Assembly (NCBI GenBank): GCA_034769895.1
Contig: CM068367.1
Coordinates: 88,455,899 to 88,519,898, forward strand
Direction of reading: 5' to 3'
Length of the DNA: 64,000 nucleotides
Source: Magicicada septendecula
Lineage: Eukaryota > Arthropoda > Insecta > Hemiptera > Cicadidae
The notes under the pieces were generated by a model. It made no database searches, was not told the origin of the DNA, and was given only the letters and a program-made list of their open reading frames with translations. A program made the translations under genes and the position numbers. Position 1 is the stretch's first letter, and the number at the start of each line of letters is the position of its first letter. This document shows positions 1 through 11,503 of this stretch, piece after piece.

Positions 1-3000
1 CGATTTAGTGCATTCAAGATCTGATTTAACACCAGTGCAAAAATTACATTATTTACATTCTTCTTTGAAGTGTGAACCGTTAGATTTAATCAAGTCATTA
101 CCTATCTGTAAAGAAAATTATACAATAGCGTTGAGTTTGCTGTCCGAAAGGTATAACAACCCATTCATACTAGCTAAATACTATGTGCAAAACCTACTTC
201 AGGTCAAGTCGACAATAAAGGACTCGGTCCAAAGTTTGGCAGAGTTCACTAACACAATAACATCTTCCATTAATTCACTGGCAGCAATGAAGCTGTCAGT
301 GAATTCATTTGAATTTATCACTATACAGTTACTATCCACTAAACTCGACCCTATTACTTTCAAACTTTGGAAGGAGTCAATAGACCCTGACAATTTACCT
401 AGCTTTCAAGACTTCACGCATTTTTTAAACTTACGTAGACAGCTGTTAGAAAATACAATGCCTATTGAACCCGGACAGCAACTCAACAAACTTAATGTAA
501 GATCTAACAATAAATATGAGAAATGTAACTCAAGAAATACTGCTGGCAGCACTACATTTAAGAGCTATCACGCAGCGGCAAATCATTATTCATGCGTGTG
601 TTGTAAATCCAACCACCCGCTTTACATATGTAATAAATTTCGTATATTAAGCACCGCTGAGTGGGGACAATTTGTTTCAAATCATAAATGTTGTAGCAAT
701 TGCCTTAGATCAGGTCACCTTATAGCTAGCTGTAAGAGTAAACAGGTGTGTAAAATCTGTTCAAAACGACACCACACATTGTTGCACGCAAATTACGTGC
801 CGAACTCAATAGCTGCCGGCAGCAATTATTGCTCGCTTAAATTACAATGCAAGAATAATGTTCTTTTATCCACAGCAGTTGTATCTGTCGTTGACCAGGC
901 TGGCAACAGACATAGGGCTAGAGTGCTCCTAGACGCCGGTTCACAGATAAATTTCTGTACAAAATCATTTGCAAAGAAGTTACAGCTCAAATTAACTAAA
1001 TCTAATATACCAATCACAGGAATAAACAATACAGCGTGTTACGCAACTGATATTGCTTCTATACGTATTATTTCTCGCTATCAGAGATATAGCTTCGAGG
1101 CGAAATGTGCCGTCTTATCTACGTTAACTCACAATCTGCCTTCAAACTCGTTCGATATCAACCAGTTCCACATTCCAAACAAAAACTTCCTGGCTGACCC
1201 CGATTTTAATATATCGTCGCCAATCGACATACTATTAGGGGCACAATTTTATTTGGACTTGATCTTAACCAATAAATACATACGCGGCCCCAATTTTCCA
1301 ATCATTCAGGAAACAAAGCTGGGCTACATTTTGGCTGGCAACTTGCCCAAACACTGCCGCAACGAGGGTCCTGCTGTTTCGTTCCTAGCAAGGAACAACG
1401 ACAGTCAAATTCTGCAATCTCTCGAAAGATTTTGGGAAGCAGAAACTATCCCTGACAATACCCCTGATATCGAGTCAGCTTGTGAAGAGCATTTTGTGCG
1501 CTCTACCCAGCGCAACCATGAGGGTAGATTTGTGGTTTCACTTCCATTTAAGCCTGATAATCTCCACTTGGGGGAATCTTACACGAGTGCTGAATCAAGA
1601 TTCTTAAGCTTAGAGCGTCGCTTTAGGCGAGATGCTAAGCTCGCTCGCGACTACGTGGATTTTATCAAAGAATATATGGATCTTGGGCACATGACACTCA
1701 TCGATGATGGCGCTATCAATTTAGGAGCGTCAAATATTTACTACCTGCCTCACCATGCCGTATTTAAACAGTCTAGCTTAACCACAAAACTGCGCGTTGT
1801 TTTTGATGGTTCGTCCAAGACTACTAATGGCCTTTCTTTAAATGACATATTGTTAGTAGGCCCCAATGTTCAACAAGACCTTTTTTCCATTCTTTTGCGT
1901 TTCCGCATACATAAGTATGTTCTCATTGCCGACATCGAGAAGATGCATTGTCAGATTCGCGTAGCTGAAGGGGATTGTCACTATCAACGCATTCTGTGGC
2001 GTGATTCTCCCCTCGAACCACTTAAACATTTTGCATTGCGAACGGTAACCTACGGCACGGCTAGTGATTCGTTTTTGGCCACTCGCTGTCTTCTACAAAT
2101 TGGTAGGGACAATCAGGCTTCCTTTCCCCAAGCGGCGTTAGCTATAACAAACGATTTTTACGTCGACGATCTACTTACCGGTTCGGACACTATCCCTGAT
2201 CTAACCAAGCTGAAATCCGATCTAGGTGCGTTACTAAGTCAATATGGTTTCACGTTGCACAAATGGGCATCAAATGAACCCACAGCGGTCTCAAATCATG
2301 ACAATTTTTCACGACCCCTAAATAAACAGGACAATGTGCGTACCCTAGGCATTCTTTGGAACAATACTGCCGATTCATTTTTGTTCGACATGAAATTATT
2401 TTCCGTTGATTCAAGCATATCCAAGAGAAAAATTCTTTCGATTATTGCTGGAATATATGATCCTCTTGGTTTAATCGGTCCAGTTGTCTTTTTGTGTAAA
2501 CATTTCATGCAGCGACTTTGGCTTTGTAAGCTTGGTTGGGATGAACCGATTTCCAGTCAGTCACGTTCGGATTGGCATTCTTTGTTGACAAATTGGGTCT
2601 GATTGGCAAAATTGTGGTCCCGCGATCTATTCGTTGCAAGCGTGAGGCAGCTACAGTTCAATTGAATGGTTTTTCGGATGCTTCTGAAAGGGGGTTTGGC
2701 TGTTGTATGTATCTCAGAGTCATTTATCAAGATTCTACTGCCTCCTGTCACCTCTTGTGTTCCAAATCTCGCGTGGCTCCCCTACGACAGGTGTCATTAC
2801 CTTGCATCGAACTCTGTTATTATCGCGACTCGTATCTAAGGTTATTCCTGCTCTTTATTCGTTTATTGATAATGTACATTTGTATTCTGACTCTATGGTG
2901 GCTCTTTACTGGATTCATGCCTAGTCTACGCGGTGGAAAACATACGTCGCTAATCGGGTTGCTGAAATTCAGCGTCGTACGCAAACTTATACTTGGCATC

Positions 3001-4716
3001 ACATTGATTCACGACACAATCCTGCTGATATTATATCAAGGGGGTGTCCCCCTGACGTTTTGCGCGATTGCTCGCTTTGGTGGCACGGTCCTCGCTGTCT
3101 GTCTCAATCATCAGAGTCTGATCCCTTCCCATCCTTCGTACCGGCCACTCCGTCGTCTTCTGAATTCACCGCGGAAGAGAAACATACACATAACCTTTCT
3201 CTAATGTCTACCCTGGCTGTTGACCTCTCTTTGGACTTTTCCTCGTTGCATCGTCTAACGCGCGTATACGCTTACTGTTTTCGGTTCATCAGAAATATTA
3301 GACACTCAAGTCCTGACAAACTTACGGGTGATCTTACCCCTGTAGAAATTCATCAGTCTCTCAACTTCTTCATAAAACAATCTCAGTCGATCCACTTTGC
3401 AGCCGAAATTAATTGTCTTCGTAACGGATCTTCTGTTTCCATTAGGAGTAAGTTGGCTTCTCTCGACCCGTTTCTTGACGACTCTGGAATGATACGCGTA
3501 GGCGGACGATTACAGCATTCCCAATTACCCTACGACTCTAAACATCCTATTGTATTACCCCCATCGGCGCATATTACACGCCTTATCATTGAACGTGAAC
3601 ACATTCGTTTACTTCACGCTGGTGCTCAACTCGTGCATCATTCACTGCGTCAACGTTGGTGGATTGTGAATGCCAGGTTAGTCATTCGTTCCATTATTCG
3701 AAAATGTGTGAGGTGTATCAGGTTTAGTGCCAAACAGCAGGTACAAAGGCTTGGTATTTTACCATCCCCTAGAGTCACTCCTTCTAGGCCGTTTCTATTT
3801 TGCGCGGTTGATTATGGTGGTCCCTTCATGATTCGTCATGGCGGGCAGAAGTCTAGAGCTCTTTCTAAGGCATACGTATCTTTGTTTATTTGCTTAGCGA
3901 CTAGGGCTATTCACATGGAATTGGTTTCCGACCTTACGGCCAGCGTGTTTATAGCCGCATTACGTCATTTCATGGCCCGTAGGGGCATACCCAGTCAACT
4001 GTACTCCGACAATGGCACAAACTTCAGGAAGGCCCGCACTATCTTACATGATATTTACAACTTTTGGCACAATAAGGATGCCATCTCATTGATCAAGTCA
4101 TTCACGTCCTCTCAGGGGATATCACGGTCATTTATTCCGCCCTCCTCACCTCATTTCGGTGGCCTATGGGAGAGCGGCATAAAGAGTTTGAAATTTCATC
4201 TGCGCCGCGTGGTAGGCAAATCTATACTCAACTTCGAAGAGTTCACGACCGTTTTGTCTCAAATAGAGGCATGTCTGAACTCTCGACCTTTATTTGCTAT
4301 CTCTTCAGATGTTAACGACCCGGTGCCACTTACACCTGGCCATTTTTTGATTTGCGCACCCTTAACGGTGATACCGGACCCAGACCTTTCTCACATTCCT
4401 GTTTCTCGTCTTGGGCGTTGGCAACTTCTTCGGAGGTTTGTCCAAGGGATTTGGAAGGCATGGTCTCGCGATTATTTGCACCAGTTGCAGCAGCGTCACA
4501 AGTGGAAGTTTGCCAAGGATAACGTTTCCATTGGTGACTTAGTTTTGCATATTGAGGATAATTTACCTCCATTAGCCTGTAAATTTGGCGTAATTATCGC
4601 CACATTTCCCGGCCCAGATAACTTGGTTCGTGTCGTGGACATTCGCACGCCTACGGGTGTTTTGCGGAGACCAATACATAAGTTATGTCTGTTGCCAGCG
4701 CGAGACGAGATTTGAC
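1..4716 (+). mobile_element. BEL/Pao LTR retrotransposon, broken, cut by left window edge
   Basis: Fossil BEL/Pao element, read on the plus strand like the host gene. Parts in order: end of a BEL-type Gag (DUF1759-like), Cys/His knuckles around 590-800, an aspartic protease with a D-A-G motif near 930, reverse transcriptase about 1500-2500 with a YVDD box near 2160, RNase H remains about 2600-3100, and integrase about 3400-4700. The integrase has an H2C2-like zinc region, a D-D-E core (SDNGTNF; WESGIKS) and a BEL-type C-terminal domain. The order PR-RT-RH-IN and the knuckle spacing point to BEL/Pao rather than gypsy. It is broken, with roughly two to four breaks. The 5' LTR lies outside the window and the 3' LTR could not be delimited without its partner, so age cannot be judged. 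Confidence 0.93.
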
Positions 4717-7233
4717 AAGATTATGATTACTTAGCACAATGCTATTTTATTTAGCCACTGGCTTATTACTTATTACGACCATTTGGTCAACCTAATTGTG
4801 ATGAATTATCACAATATTTTTTTTATCAATTTTGCGCCATTGCATGCTTCTATAATTATCACAGTTTTTGGTGGTATATTAATATTTTGTATTTGTATGT
4901 TAATTTTGTGTGGCATACTATGTCTTACACATTTACATTTGATGTTTTGGGGTATATATCATGTTTTGGTGGTCTCATTTTATAAAATTTTGTTACATAA
5001 TATTTGCATGTCTTGCAGCTGAGCAATCATGCATTCATTTCTTTATACTGTTGCTAATAAATGTGTGTATTATTCTGTGAATGTCTTTAAATTGTTTCTG
5101 TAATTACAGTATTGTATCTGTTATTTGACATTGCAATTATTCATATTGTAATTATCTAAATTGTTGTTATTGTATTCACATAACTTGCGTTTATGTAAAA
5201 CCTATTGTTTTGCGTCTGCCGCATGTAACTGCCACGTCTAGATTTATTTTATATTGTATTTATTTTGCGAGTATGCATGCACAATTATTTTTACTTAAAT
5301 TATGACATACATGTCATATTTGGGCTTGCATTCAGTCAGCATCTAGCTTGTTCATACATTATTACATATTGTAAGTTCCTGAAACTTCAGGAACAGCATG
5401 ACTTGGTCAATACATGCCGCCCTGCTGAATATACACTTGAACATGTAATTGCAACATGTTCAATAACAATTTTGTTCATGTAATTAATTCTCTGTACAGG
5501 TCCACGGGCCTCAACTAATTTTACAGTAACCATCTATAACATGCATAGGGTTACAAACTATCGGTCCATCATGTGATGAGCTTCCGATCATGCATTAAAC
5601 ATTGTACAACTATGTATTTTTTCATGTTTTGTAATGTTATATACTGTGCACATACACTATGTGACGGTAATATTTGTCAAACCAGACGTTCATACTCATG
5701 TCTGAAAACAGCTGTTCGCCAACCTTGGCTTACAAACGCTTATCTTTACGCTTATCTTATGCATGCTTATCTCTAAGCTAGTAACGGACTGCCATTATGT
5801 AATCTCATAACTCAAGGTTCAACTTAGCCTTGAAACTAACTCTTATTATTAAAGAAAACTGTATCCTTTTAAATTAAGTTGTAAGATGTATCATAATTTA
5901 TTAAAAAATGTTAAAAAATCATTTGATTTTGACGGGCAGCTTATGTACGGTAGCGCGATAATTTCGCTTTGTAGGTTGGCTAATCTGCTTACTGCTTTAG
6001 TCCAATTTGCATGTTGGAACTTTGTACAGCGTGTGTCAATCGCTAGCGGCGGTCGGTTCGCCGACCCTTTTACTGTCATATTTTCTTGTCGACATTTAAT
6101 GTAGGCTTTAGGCCGGCATATTTTTACTTATGGCCAACTAGGCTCGCTATCAATTTAATTCAAAAATTTTAATACTTTAGCAACATGCATTATTAGCCAA
6201 CCTTATTTCAATAAATTAAACATGTAATGTAACTTAGGAAAATTCATTAAAATCAATTCAATACAGTCCACAATTTTATCATTTTTCATTCCCACTGAAT
6301 CAATGCATGCATTACAACCTATTTTTTACAAACGTTGCTGGTGCACGCCGACAGGATCACTCACTTCACAAAACATTTTTTAGCCCACTTGGGCCTGATA
6401 CTCAACAGTCACCCTAAGCATACTCTTTCTTTTATTGTACGTTTTGATCTTCAGGCACGATCAGCATGAAAAGTAAACTCGATTTTGATATTTTCAAATA
6501 CAATTTTAAAAAGGACTATGCCAAAACAAATTTTTCTAAATAATGAAAATGTAAATAGCACAGATTAGTAATAAACAATGACCTCAGTAATTCCTGACAT
6601 TCTCTAAAAGAATGGGTTCATTCCCTAATGGAAGAGATCACAGACAAATCAGTAAGCATATTTTTCCAACTAAAACCTTATTTTTTTATGTACCAGCATA
6701 TGGTGTTAGAGAGAAGGATGATGGGGCAAATCCTAGCACAAGGCAAGTCCAGAAATTGGTTCTTGGATTCAAGTGCCTGCAGAAACAGGATTGGAAACAA
6801 TGGGTGAACAACTAAGTAACCTGGCAATTTCATAATATGACCGATCACTAATCTAACTTAAATATATATTGGAGATGTGATAAATTAGTTGAGAACAATC
6901 TGTAATTATATTATTATTATTTTCTCCAAATGTATGAAAACACAGCTAATTAAAGTTATAATGAAATTCTTTCCCATGTGTTATGGAATGATTTGATCAA
7001 AATAACATAAAGAAATGGGTTTTATGTAGAAAATTAAATTTTTATGTTCAGAGTTAATTGTTATGAAATTGCTGCTATATAAAACATATGCACATTAAAA
7101 TTTTGCACATAGATTATAACTACTCAATTTTAGATGAACACATTTTTGTTTAGTTTCAAAGGTCATATCTTAGAACTTTATACTTAAAATTTTTTTTTGA
7201 ATGTTCATCACTACTTTTTTCACAGCACTTAAT
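4717..7233. other. AT-rich stretch with no recognised gene; may hold the BEL 3' end
   Basis: This follows the BEL integrase directly, so its first part probably contains the 3' untranslated region and perhaps the 3' LTR of that element. No partner LTR is in the window to prove a boundary, and no clear polypurine tract was found. A small open frame at 6612-6815 (67 codons) matches nothing recognised and is probably chance. The rest reads as intron of the carboxylesterase gene. Confidence 0.5.
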
Positions 7234-7283
7234 AATTATTATTTAAAGATACTTTCACTTGTGAAACTTAGTTGTTGATATTT

Positions 7284-7327
7284 CCTCAAACGTCGTTTCG
7301 GAGTTGTATTCTCCTTCTTCAGTGAGG
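7284..7327 (-). ncRNA. Hammerhead-ribozyme-like motif, left foldback arm
   Basis: Read on the minus strand: stem I half CCTCA, core box CTGAAGA, one extra A, stem II GGAG/CTCC around a 7-base loop, GAAA, a very short ACG/CGT stem III, then the other stem I half TGAGG directly after the predicted cleavage base. Stem I pairs over five bases. The extra base between the box and stem II is not in the textbook fold, so activity is uncertain. Confidence 0.5.
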
Positions 7328-7349
7328 TTTGATGCATTCCGCATTCAAA

Positions 7350-7393
7350 CCTCACTGAAGAAGGAGAATACAACTCCGAAACGACATTTGAGG
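7350..7393 (+). ncRNA. Hammerhead-ribozyme-like motif, right foldback arm
   Basis: Mirror copy of the motif in the left arm, read on the plus strand. It keeps CCTCA, CTGAAGA, the GGAG/CTCC hairpin, GAAA and TGAGG, but a base change weakens the tiny stem III (CGACA instead of CGACG). Confidence 0.45.
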
Positions 7394-7520
7394 AAATATC
7401 AACAAGTAAGTTTCACAAGTGAAAGTATCTTTAAATAATAATTTTTACATTGTTGTAAACAAACAAAACAATCCGATATATGACTGTTAAATTCTTGGAT
7501 TTCGTTGTCCATGCTAACGA

Positions 7521-7565
7521 CAGCCTCTGATGAAGCCTTCTATAGGTGAAAGCCGGTTTAGGCTG
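7521..7565 (+). ncRNA. Lone hammerhead-ribozyme-like motif in intron
   Basis: Stem I is six pairs, CAGCCT (7521-7526) with AGGCTG (7560-7565). Between them lie the core CTGATGA, one extra A, a GCCT/AGGT hairpin with one G-U pair, GAAA, and a nearly self-complementary AGCCGGTT where stem III should be. It is on the sense strand of the host gene, 93 bases upstream of the exon that starts at 7659. Similar motifs are known in Penelope-like elements; here no element body is recognisable around it. Confidence 0.5.
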
Positions 7566-7658
7566 TAAGGTAAAACTTTACGTTTTTACTTATAAAAAAC
7601 TTAGTGTTCCGAGTCGTCAATATTATAGTGATATTTAGATATGACTGTTACTTTCCAG

Positions 7659-7846
7659 GTCTGTTCCACAAAGCAATTTCCATGAGTGGTTCTACAACAT
7701 CAGGCTGGGGCATAAACAGAAACCCAATGTTCTTAGCTCAAGAACTGACTAGGGTCCTTGGATGTGGAGAGACAAAGACTTCACAGCAAGTATACGATTG
7801 TGTAAGACCAGTTGACGGATGGTTAATAGCAAATCGTTCTGACGAT
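7659..7846 (+). CDS. Type-B carboxylesterase, exon after the nucleophile elbow (partial gene)
   Basis: Internal exon of an insect carboxylesterase (alpha/beta-hydrolase, COesterase family), which hydrolyses carboxylic esters. Many insect members are secreted or act on xenobiotics, pheromones or juvenile hormone, but the substrate cannot be told from this fragment. The exon opens with GLFHKAISMSGS, the strand and helix that follow the Ser elbow in this family, and encodes about 63 residues. Acceptor is CTTTCCAG (ends 7658) and donor GTAAGT (7847). It enters in phase 1 and leaves in phase 0. Exons with the signal peptide, oxyanion hole and catalytic Ser are not in the window and must lie to the left of the BEL element. 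Confidence 0.93.
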
Positions 7847-7929
7847 GTAAGTGAAAATTCTCTCTCTCCCTCCCACACACACATGCACGTACAAAAATAC
7901 ATATACATATTATTTTATTATTATTTCAG

Positions 7930-8110
7930 TTCTTTGGGGGATCATCACCACCTGCAGTCTTGTTCGTTCCTGTAGTGGAGAAGGATTATGGAGATGGAGA
8001 GGAACGCTTTTTAACAGATGAGCCTCTTGAATTGTTGAAAAGAGGAGAGATTAACTCAGTACCATTAATAATTGGTAACACTAGAGATGAAATGGGGCAC
8101 TTACCTTATG
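7930..8110 (+). CDS. Type-B carboxylesterase, exon with catalytic Glu
   Basis: Next exon, after an intron of only 83 bases. It encodes FFGGSSPPAVLFVPVVEK..., then a VPLIIGNTRDEMGH block. In this family the Glu of the (G)xxxDE motif is the acid of the Ser-Glu-His triad, so the E in TRDE is the likely catalytic residue. The F-x-PVVE segment is also family-typical. Acceptor TTATTTCAG ends at 7929 and the donor is GTAAGT at 8111. Phase 0 in, phase 1 out, which matches the exon at 42513. The following intron is 34.4 kb and filled with transposons. Confidence 0.93.
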
Positions 8111-8362
8111 GTAAGTAACATTAGGAATAAGTTTTTCATGATCATCATCATCATCACCATTGTTTTGTGTGGTTGAATTTATTTCTCGTGTCTTAAAGTA
8201 AAAAGGATATGTTAGTGGTTAACAATACGTCTATTTTGCTCTCCCCTTTAAGAATTTTTCTTTTTCGTTTCCTTACAGAAATTTAATAAACTATGTCGGG
8301 TTAGGTGATGACTATTATAGGGGCCTCACTAGGGGGTATCAATATCCATTTTAATGACATAT
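8111..8362. other. Start of the giant intron, no gene
   Basis: About 250 bases of AT-rich intron with a short ATC repeat (near 8140), ending at the ATAT target repeat of element B. Nothing coding was seen. Confidence 0.6.
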
Positions 8363-9545
8363 TGTTAACAAATAAACTATGAGATATTCTTTTTTTATTG
8401 TGACTTACCTTTTAAAACTCGTTACACTCATACTCTGTTTACATTTGGGTTCAACGTGTGGCGCTGTTGCCAACATAACGTTTTTCATTAGGGTCCAGGT
8501 CCTTTTTAAGCGAGCACACAAAAACAGCATGGGTATTTGAAAATAATGACTCAGATAACATTTAGTTAAAAGAACTTGTTTTTAATAATCTGAATATTTT
8601 GAATGTTGAAAATTATAAAAGAAAACAAAATGGAGTCTTCCTCCTTGAGTTAATTACAAAAACAAGATGGCGGCGAAGTATTTTCGCTGCATGATCTCTA
8701 CGTACATCACAATTACATACATATATTATCTTCAATTTCTCTGATTATTCTCAAATGAAGTTAGAAAACTTACTGCAGTTTAATATTTATCTCGTTACGT
8801 TATATGGGTCACGTAACATGAACCAATGCCCCGTGACTTCTTATAATTTGTATACCGGTACACGCATCCATGCACACACACACACACACACTAAAAATGG
8901 TACATTTTTATTTAATTGAGCTCAAATTAATGTGTTAAGGTTGTAATTTTGAACAGGTTTACTTTCCTGAAATGATATGGTTGCAGATGGAGTCAAACGT
9001 CCTTCATAATCCAGGCAGGTGGTTGGCCGGTTTCTGTATTGTTTCCTTTTATACTGTCACTGACTCTAATTTACAGCTTACATTGTTAGTTTTTTACTAA
9101 TTGAACTGTTCACATTACTGATTACATTTTAACACTTTGAAAATACTTTTGCTGGCAATTGCTGGCCAGCAGATTTTGTAGCGTGCAATCGCACGGACGA
9201 TGTTGATTCGACTGGGGGAGACAACATGGCGTATATTACTTAAGTAGAAGGGATAACACGTCATCGAATCTATTGTTCTTTCGTAATGACGGCATTGTTA
9301 TACAGTGTATTCATTACGTTCTCATATTTTTGATGACATTGTAGGAGTATCCTGTCGTTGTTGGGTCTGCATTTGCTGACAATCGGCACATACGCCAGTG
9401 ACCTTGACGCCAATTCGTCCTGGCGAACTGCGTTGTAGTATATTGGGAAACATTTATTCTCACATATTTGATTACATTTGAATAAAAATACAATTATATT
9501 TTCATGTGCCCACAAATTTCTATACGGGCTTATTGTACCGTTACA
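8363..9545 (-). repeat. Element B 3' LTR
   Basis: Same length (1183 bp) as the partner at 31409-32591 and roughly 97% alike by eye. Contains a short CA microsatellite near 8875-8890. The polypurine tract abuts its inner edge. Confidence 0.92.
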
Positions 9546-9559
9546 AAACCCCCTCAGGC
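9546..9559 (-). other. Element B polypurine tract
   Basis: Read on the minus strand this is GCCTGAGGGGGTTT, immediately followed by the TGTAAC start of the 3' LTR. It is the expected plus-strand primer site. Element A has the matching TTGAGGGGGTTT at the same place. Confidence 0.8.
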
Positions 9560-9664
9560 ATAAAACCTCTCATTGACACATTCATACTTCCTAAAGGGAT
9601 CAGTCAGGACATGTCGCCACAACCCCGTGTAGTGTTTATATAAAAAGAAATATTGCTAACTTAC

Positions 9665-9811
9665 CCTTGGTCCACTGATCGTGACAGTACCTGCATGACC
9701 TTACTGGACTTCTCTTGCGAGATCCCAACACCGCAAGGCCAGTCAGGCACTTGACGTTCCTGCTCTGACGCGCTGGCCAGCTCAGGACCGCCGCCACAGC
9801 ATCACCAAACT
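9665..9811 (-). other. Exon-like conserved module near the 3' end of element B
   Basis: On the minus strand a 147-bp block is preceded by ATGTTTCAG and followed by GTAAGT. It is open in one frame, about 49 codons including AVLSWPARQSR and CRYCHDQW, and both junctions fall in phase 1. A homologous 144-bp block with the same boundaries lies at 54169-54312 in element A. It may be a spliced exon of the element or captured sequence. No known domain was recognised, and splicing is inferred from the boundaries only. Confidence 0.5.
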
Positions 9812-11503
9812 CTGAAACATCGAATCATAAAATCAAAGAGTGGCCCTGTATAATGCCATATCCCCAACTGATCTGTCTCCCCTTAGCTGCATTGGTTTAT
9901 GTTAATAGGCATTGGTTTTCCTTAATTCCTAATATCTTTAATACAGATATGAAACAAGAATTATGATAGAGGTCCCTTTCTCTTTTGCATTCCTACATTT
10001 TTATCAAAATTTTGACTCCAGTCAATAATATTTTAACTCTTTTCCATTACACAAGAAGAAATATACTCTTACACTAAAGCAATAACATGTAAAACAATTC
10101 ATTAAGTTTAACAGAATCAGCAACATTTATCTCTATATCTCTAATATAAAACCAAAACACAAATTCATTATGGGAAAACAATCTATCTATTCAAAATTCA
10201 TTGATCAGTTTTCCTGATACTAAAACTTCTTCAAACCGAAATCATAATTATCTTTTATGCTTGACACCATTATCAATGTCATATTCTTAATATTTAATAT
10301 TCAATTAACGTTACTACCCCTGTAGTAACCTGCTTACCACACACACTATGACCCCCCACTGGACTGTGGCGTCCAGTTGCTTCCACAAGGACTGAATTTA
10401 GGGAGGAATTTTGGCATCTCCTGTCCTTGCTTCGGCTTTACATTTTTAAATTGCCAGATATCATCATATCTGAATGTTACATAGTTATACCCTTAAGACG
10501 GGTCTATCACCTGTTTTGCTGTTCCTATTCGAACAAGGTGATAGCCGCTGTTCCATAGTTCCGGGGATTTCCCCTAAGTGCCCCCCCGTTAATTTCAACT
10601 TTCACCAATTTCAAGGGCAAACCATGGTCAGTGTTACAATTGCTCCCCACAGCTGATTGTCGTCCAAAACCACGATTAGTGCTGGTAAGACAGTAATCGC
10701 CCGAAAAGGCGGGGAAATCATCTTCATTCGCATGTTTTACTTCGTCAATACTAACACTGCACGGTATCAATTAGCATATAATATAAAATTATATAAGTGG
10801 TTGTGCAGTGTATATACGCCGGTATCGGCCTCCGATGATGGTAACGTACCTTGACGTTATTCATCAACCCATACCGCTATCTACAGTGGCACATGCCGCC
10901 ACTGCAATAGCCTACCTATATCTAAACTTATGTCTTTCTACATTTGCTGTCTCTACATGCCATAATTGATTTACACTTCTATTAACACCAAACAAACCCC
11001 GAAAATCACCCATCAATCTTGTATAACAAGTTCTTCTTTATTTTCATTAAAAAATTTTCACATAGACACCTCTTGCAAGTTCCAGCTTTCACTTTTTCAC
11101 TAATACCTTCTTTATGACAAAATAATAAGTACAACAATGGATCATCTTATAAGTTTACATTATGAATTACCCTTTTGTTTTCTGAAGGAAAACAACTCCT
11201 ACTACTACCATCAAAGTGTTTTCTCTCTCTCCTTTCCACAAAACTATGGGTCCCCCTCCCCGTTCTTGTAAGCAAAGAATTTCTACTAACACCTTTTTGT
11301 GGAGTAAGACCATCGTTGCTTTCACCCCGTTGCTGAGGCTACCGCCAACCATGGTCCGCCTCCAGATTGCCAAAATCCACGATCAGAGGTGGTGAGTCTG
11401 TGATAACCCGAAAATGGGGGAGAGTCCCTTCTGGAAACATATAACATCAAATTAAAATTTCATACATACATTAATATAAAAAAAACTAACACTGTTTAAA
11501 CTC
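9812..11503. other. Element B region between integrase and 3' module, no gene recognised
   Basis: In many gypsy-type elements an envelope gene would lie here. No frame with a signal peptide, transmembrane segment or envelope-like features was seen on the minus strand. The sequence is of mixed composition and may be a long 3' untranslated region or an unrecognisable remnant. Confidence 0.5.

Larger units (their letters stand above)
7234..7443. repeat. Foldback (near-perfect inverted repeat), about 100-bp arms
   Basis: Left arm about 7234-7331 and right arm about 7343-7443 are reverse complements with only a few mismatches, separated by roughly 12 bases. Each arm carries a hammerhead-like motif facing outward. 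The ends are AT-rich and no convincing target duplication was found. It has no coding capacity. It resembles the two other foldbacks in the window (39552-42216 and 44329-44591) in architecture but not in sequence. Origin from the 3' tail of a Penelope-like element inserted in inverted pairs is an inference. It could also be a foldback MITE. Confidence 0.88.

Noticed and set aside
4717-6420. 3' LTR of the BEL element
   Set aside because: Probable, but no partner LTR, polypurine tract or target repeat could be shown in the window.
6612-6815. 67-codon plus-strand frame as a host exon or gene
   Set aside because: No family match, no good splice context, and it does not fit the esterase phase.
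9812-11503. Envelope gene in element B
   Set aside because: The position fits, but no frame with signal peptide, fusion peptide or transmembrane segment was found.
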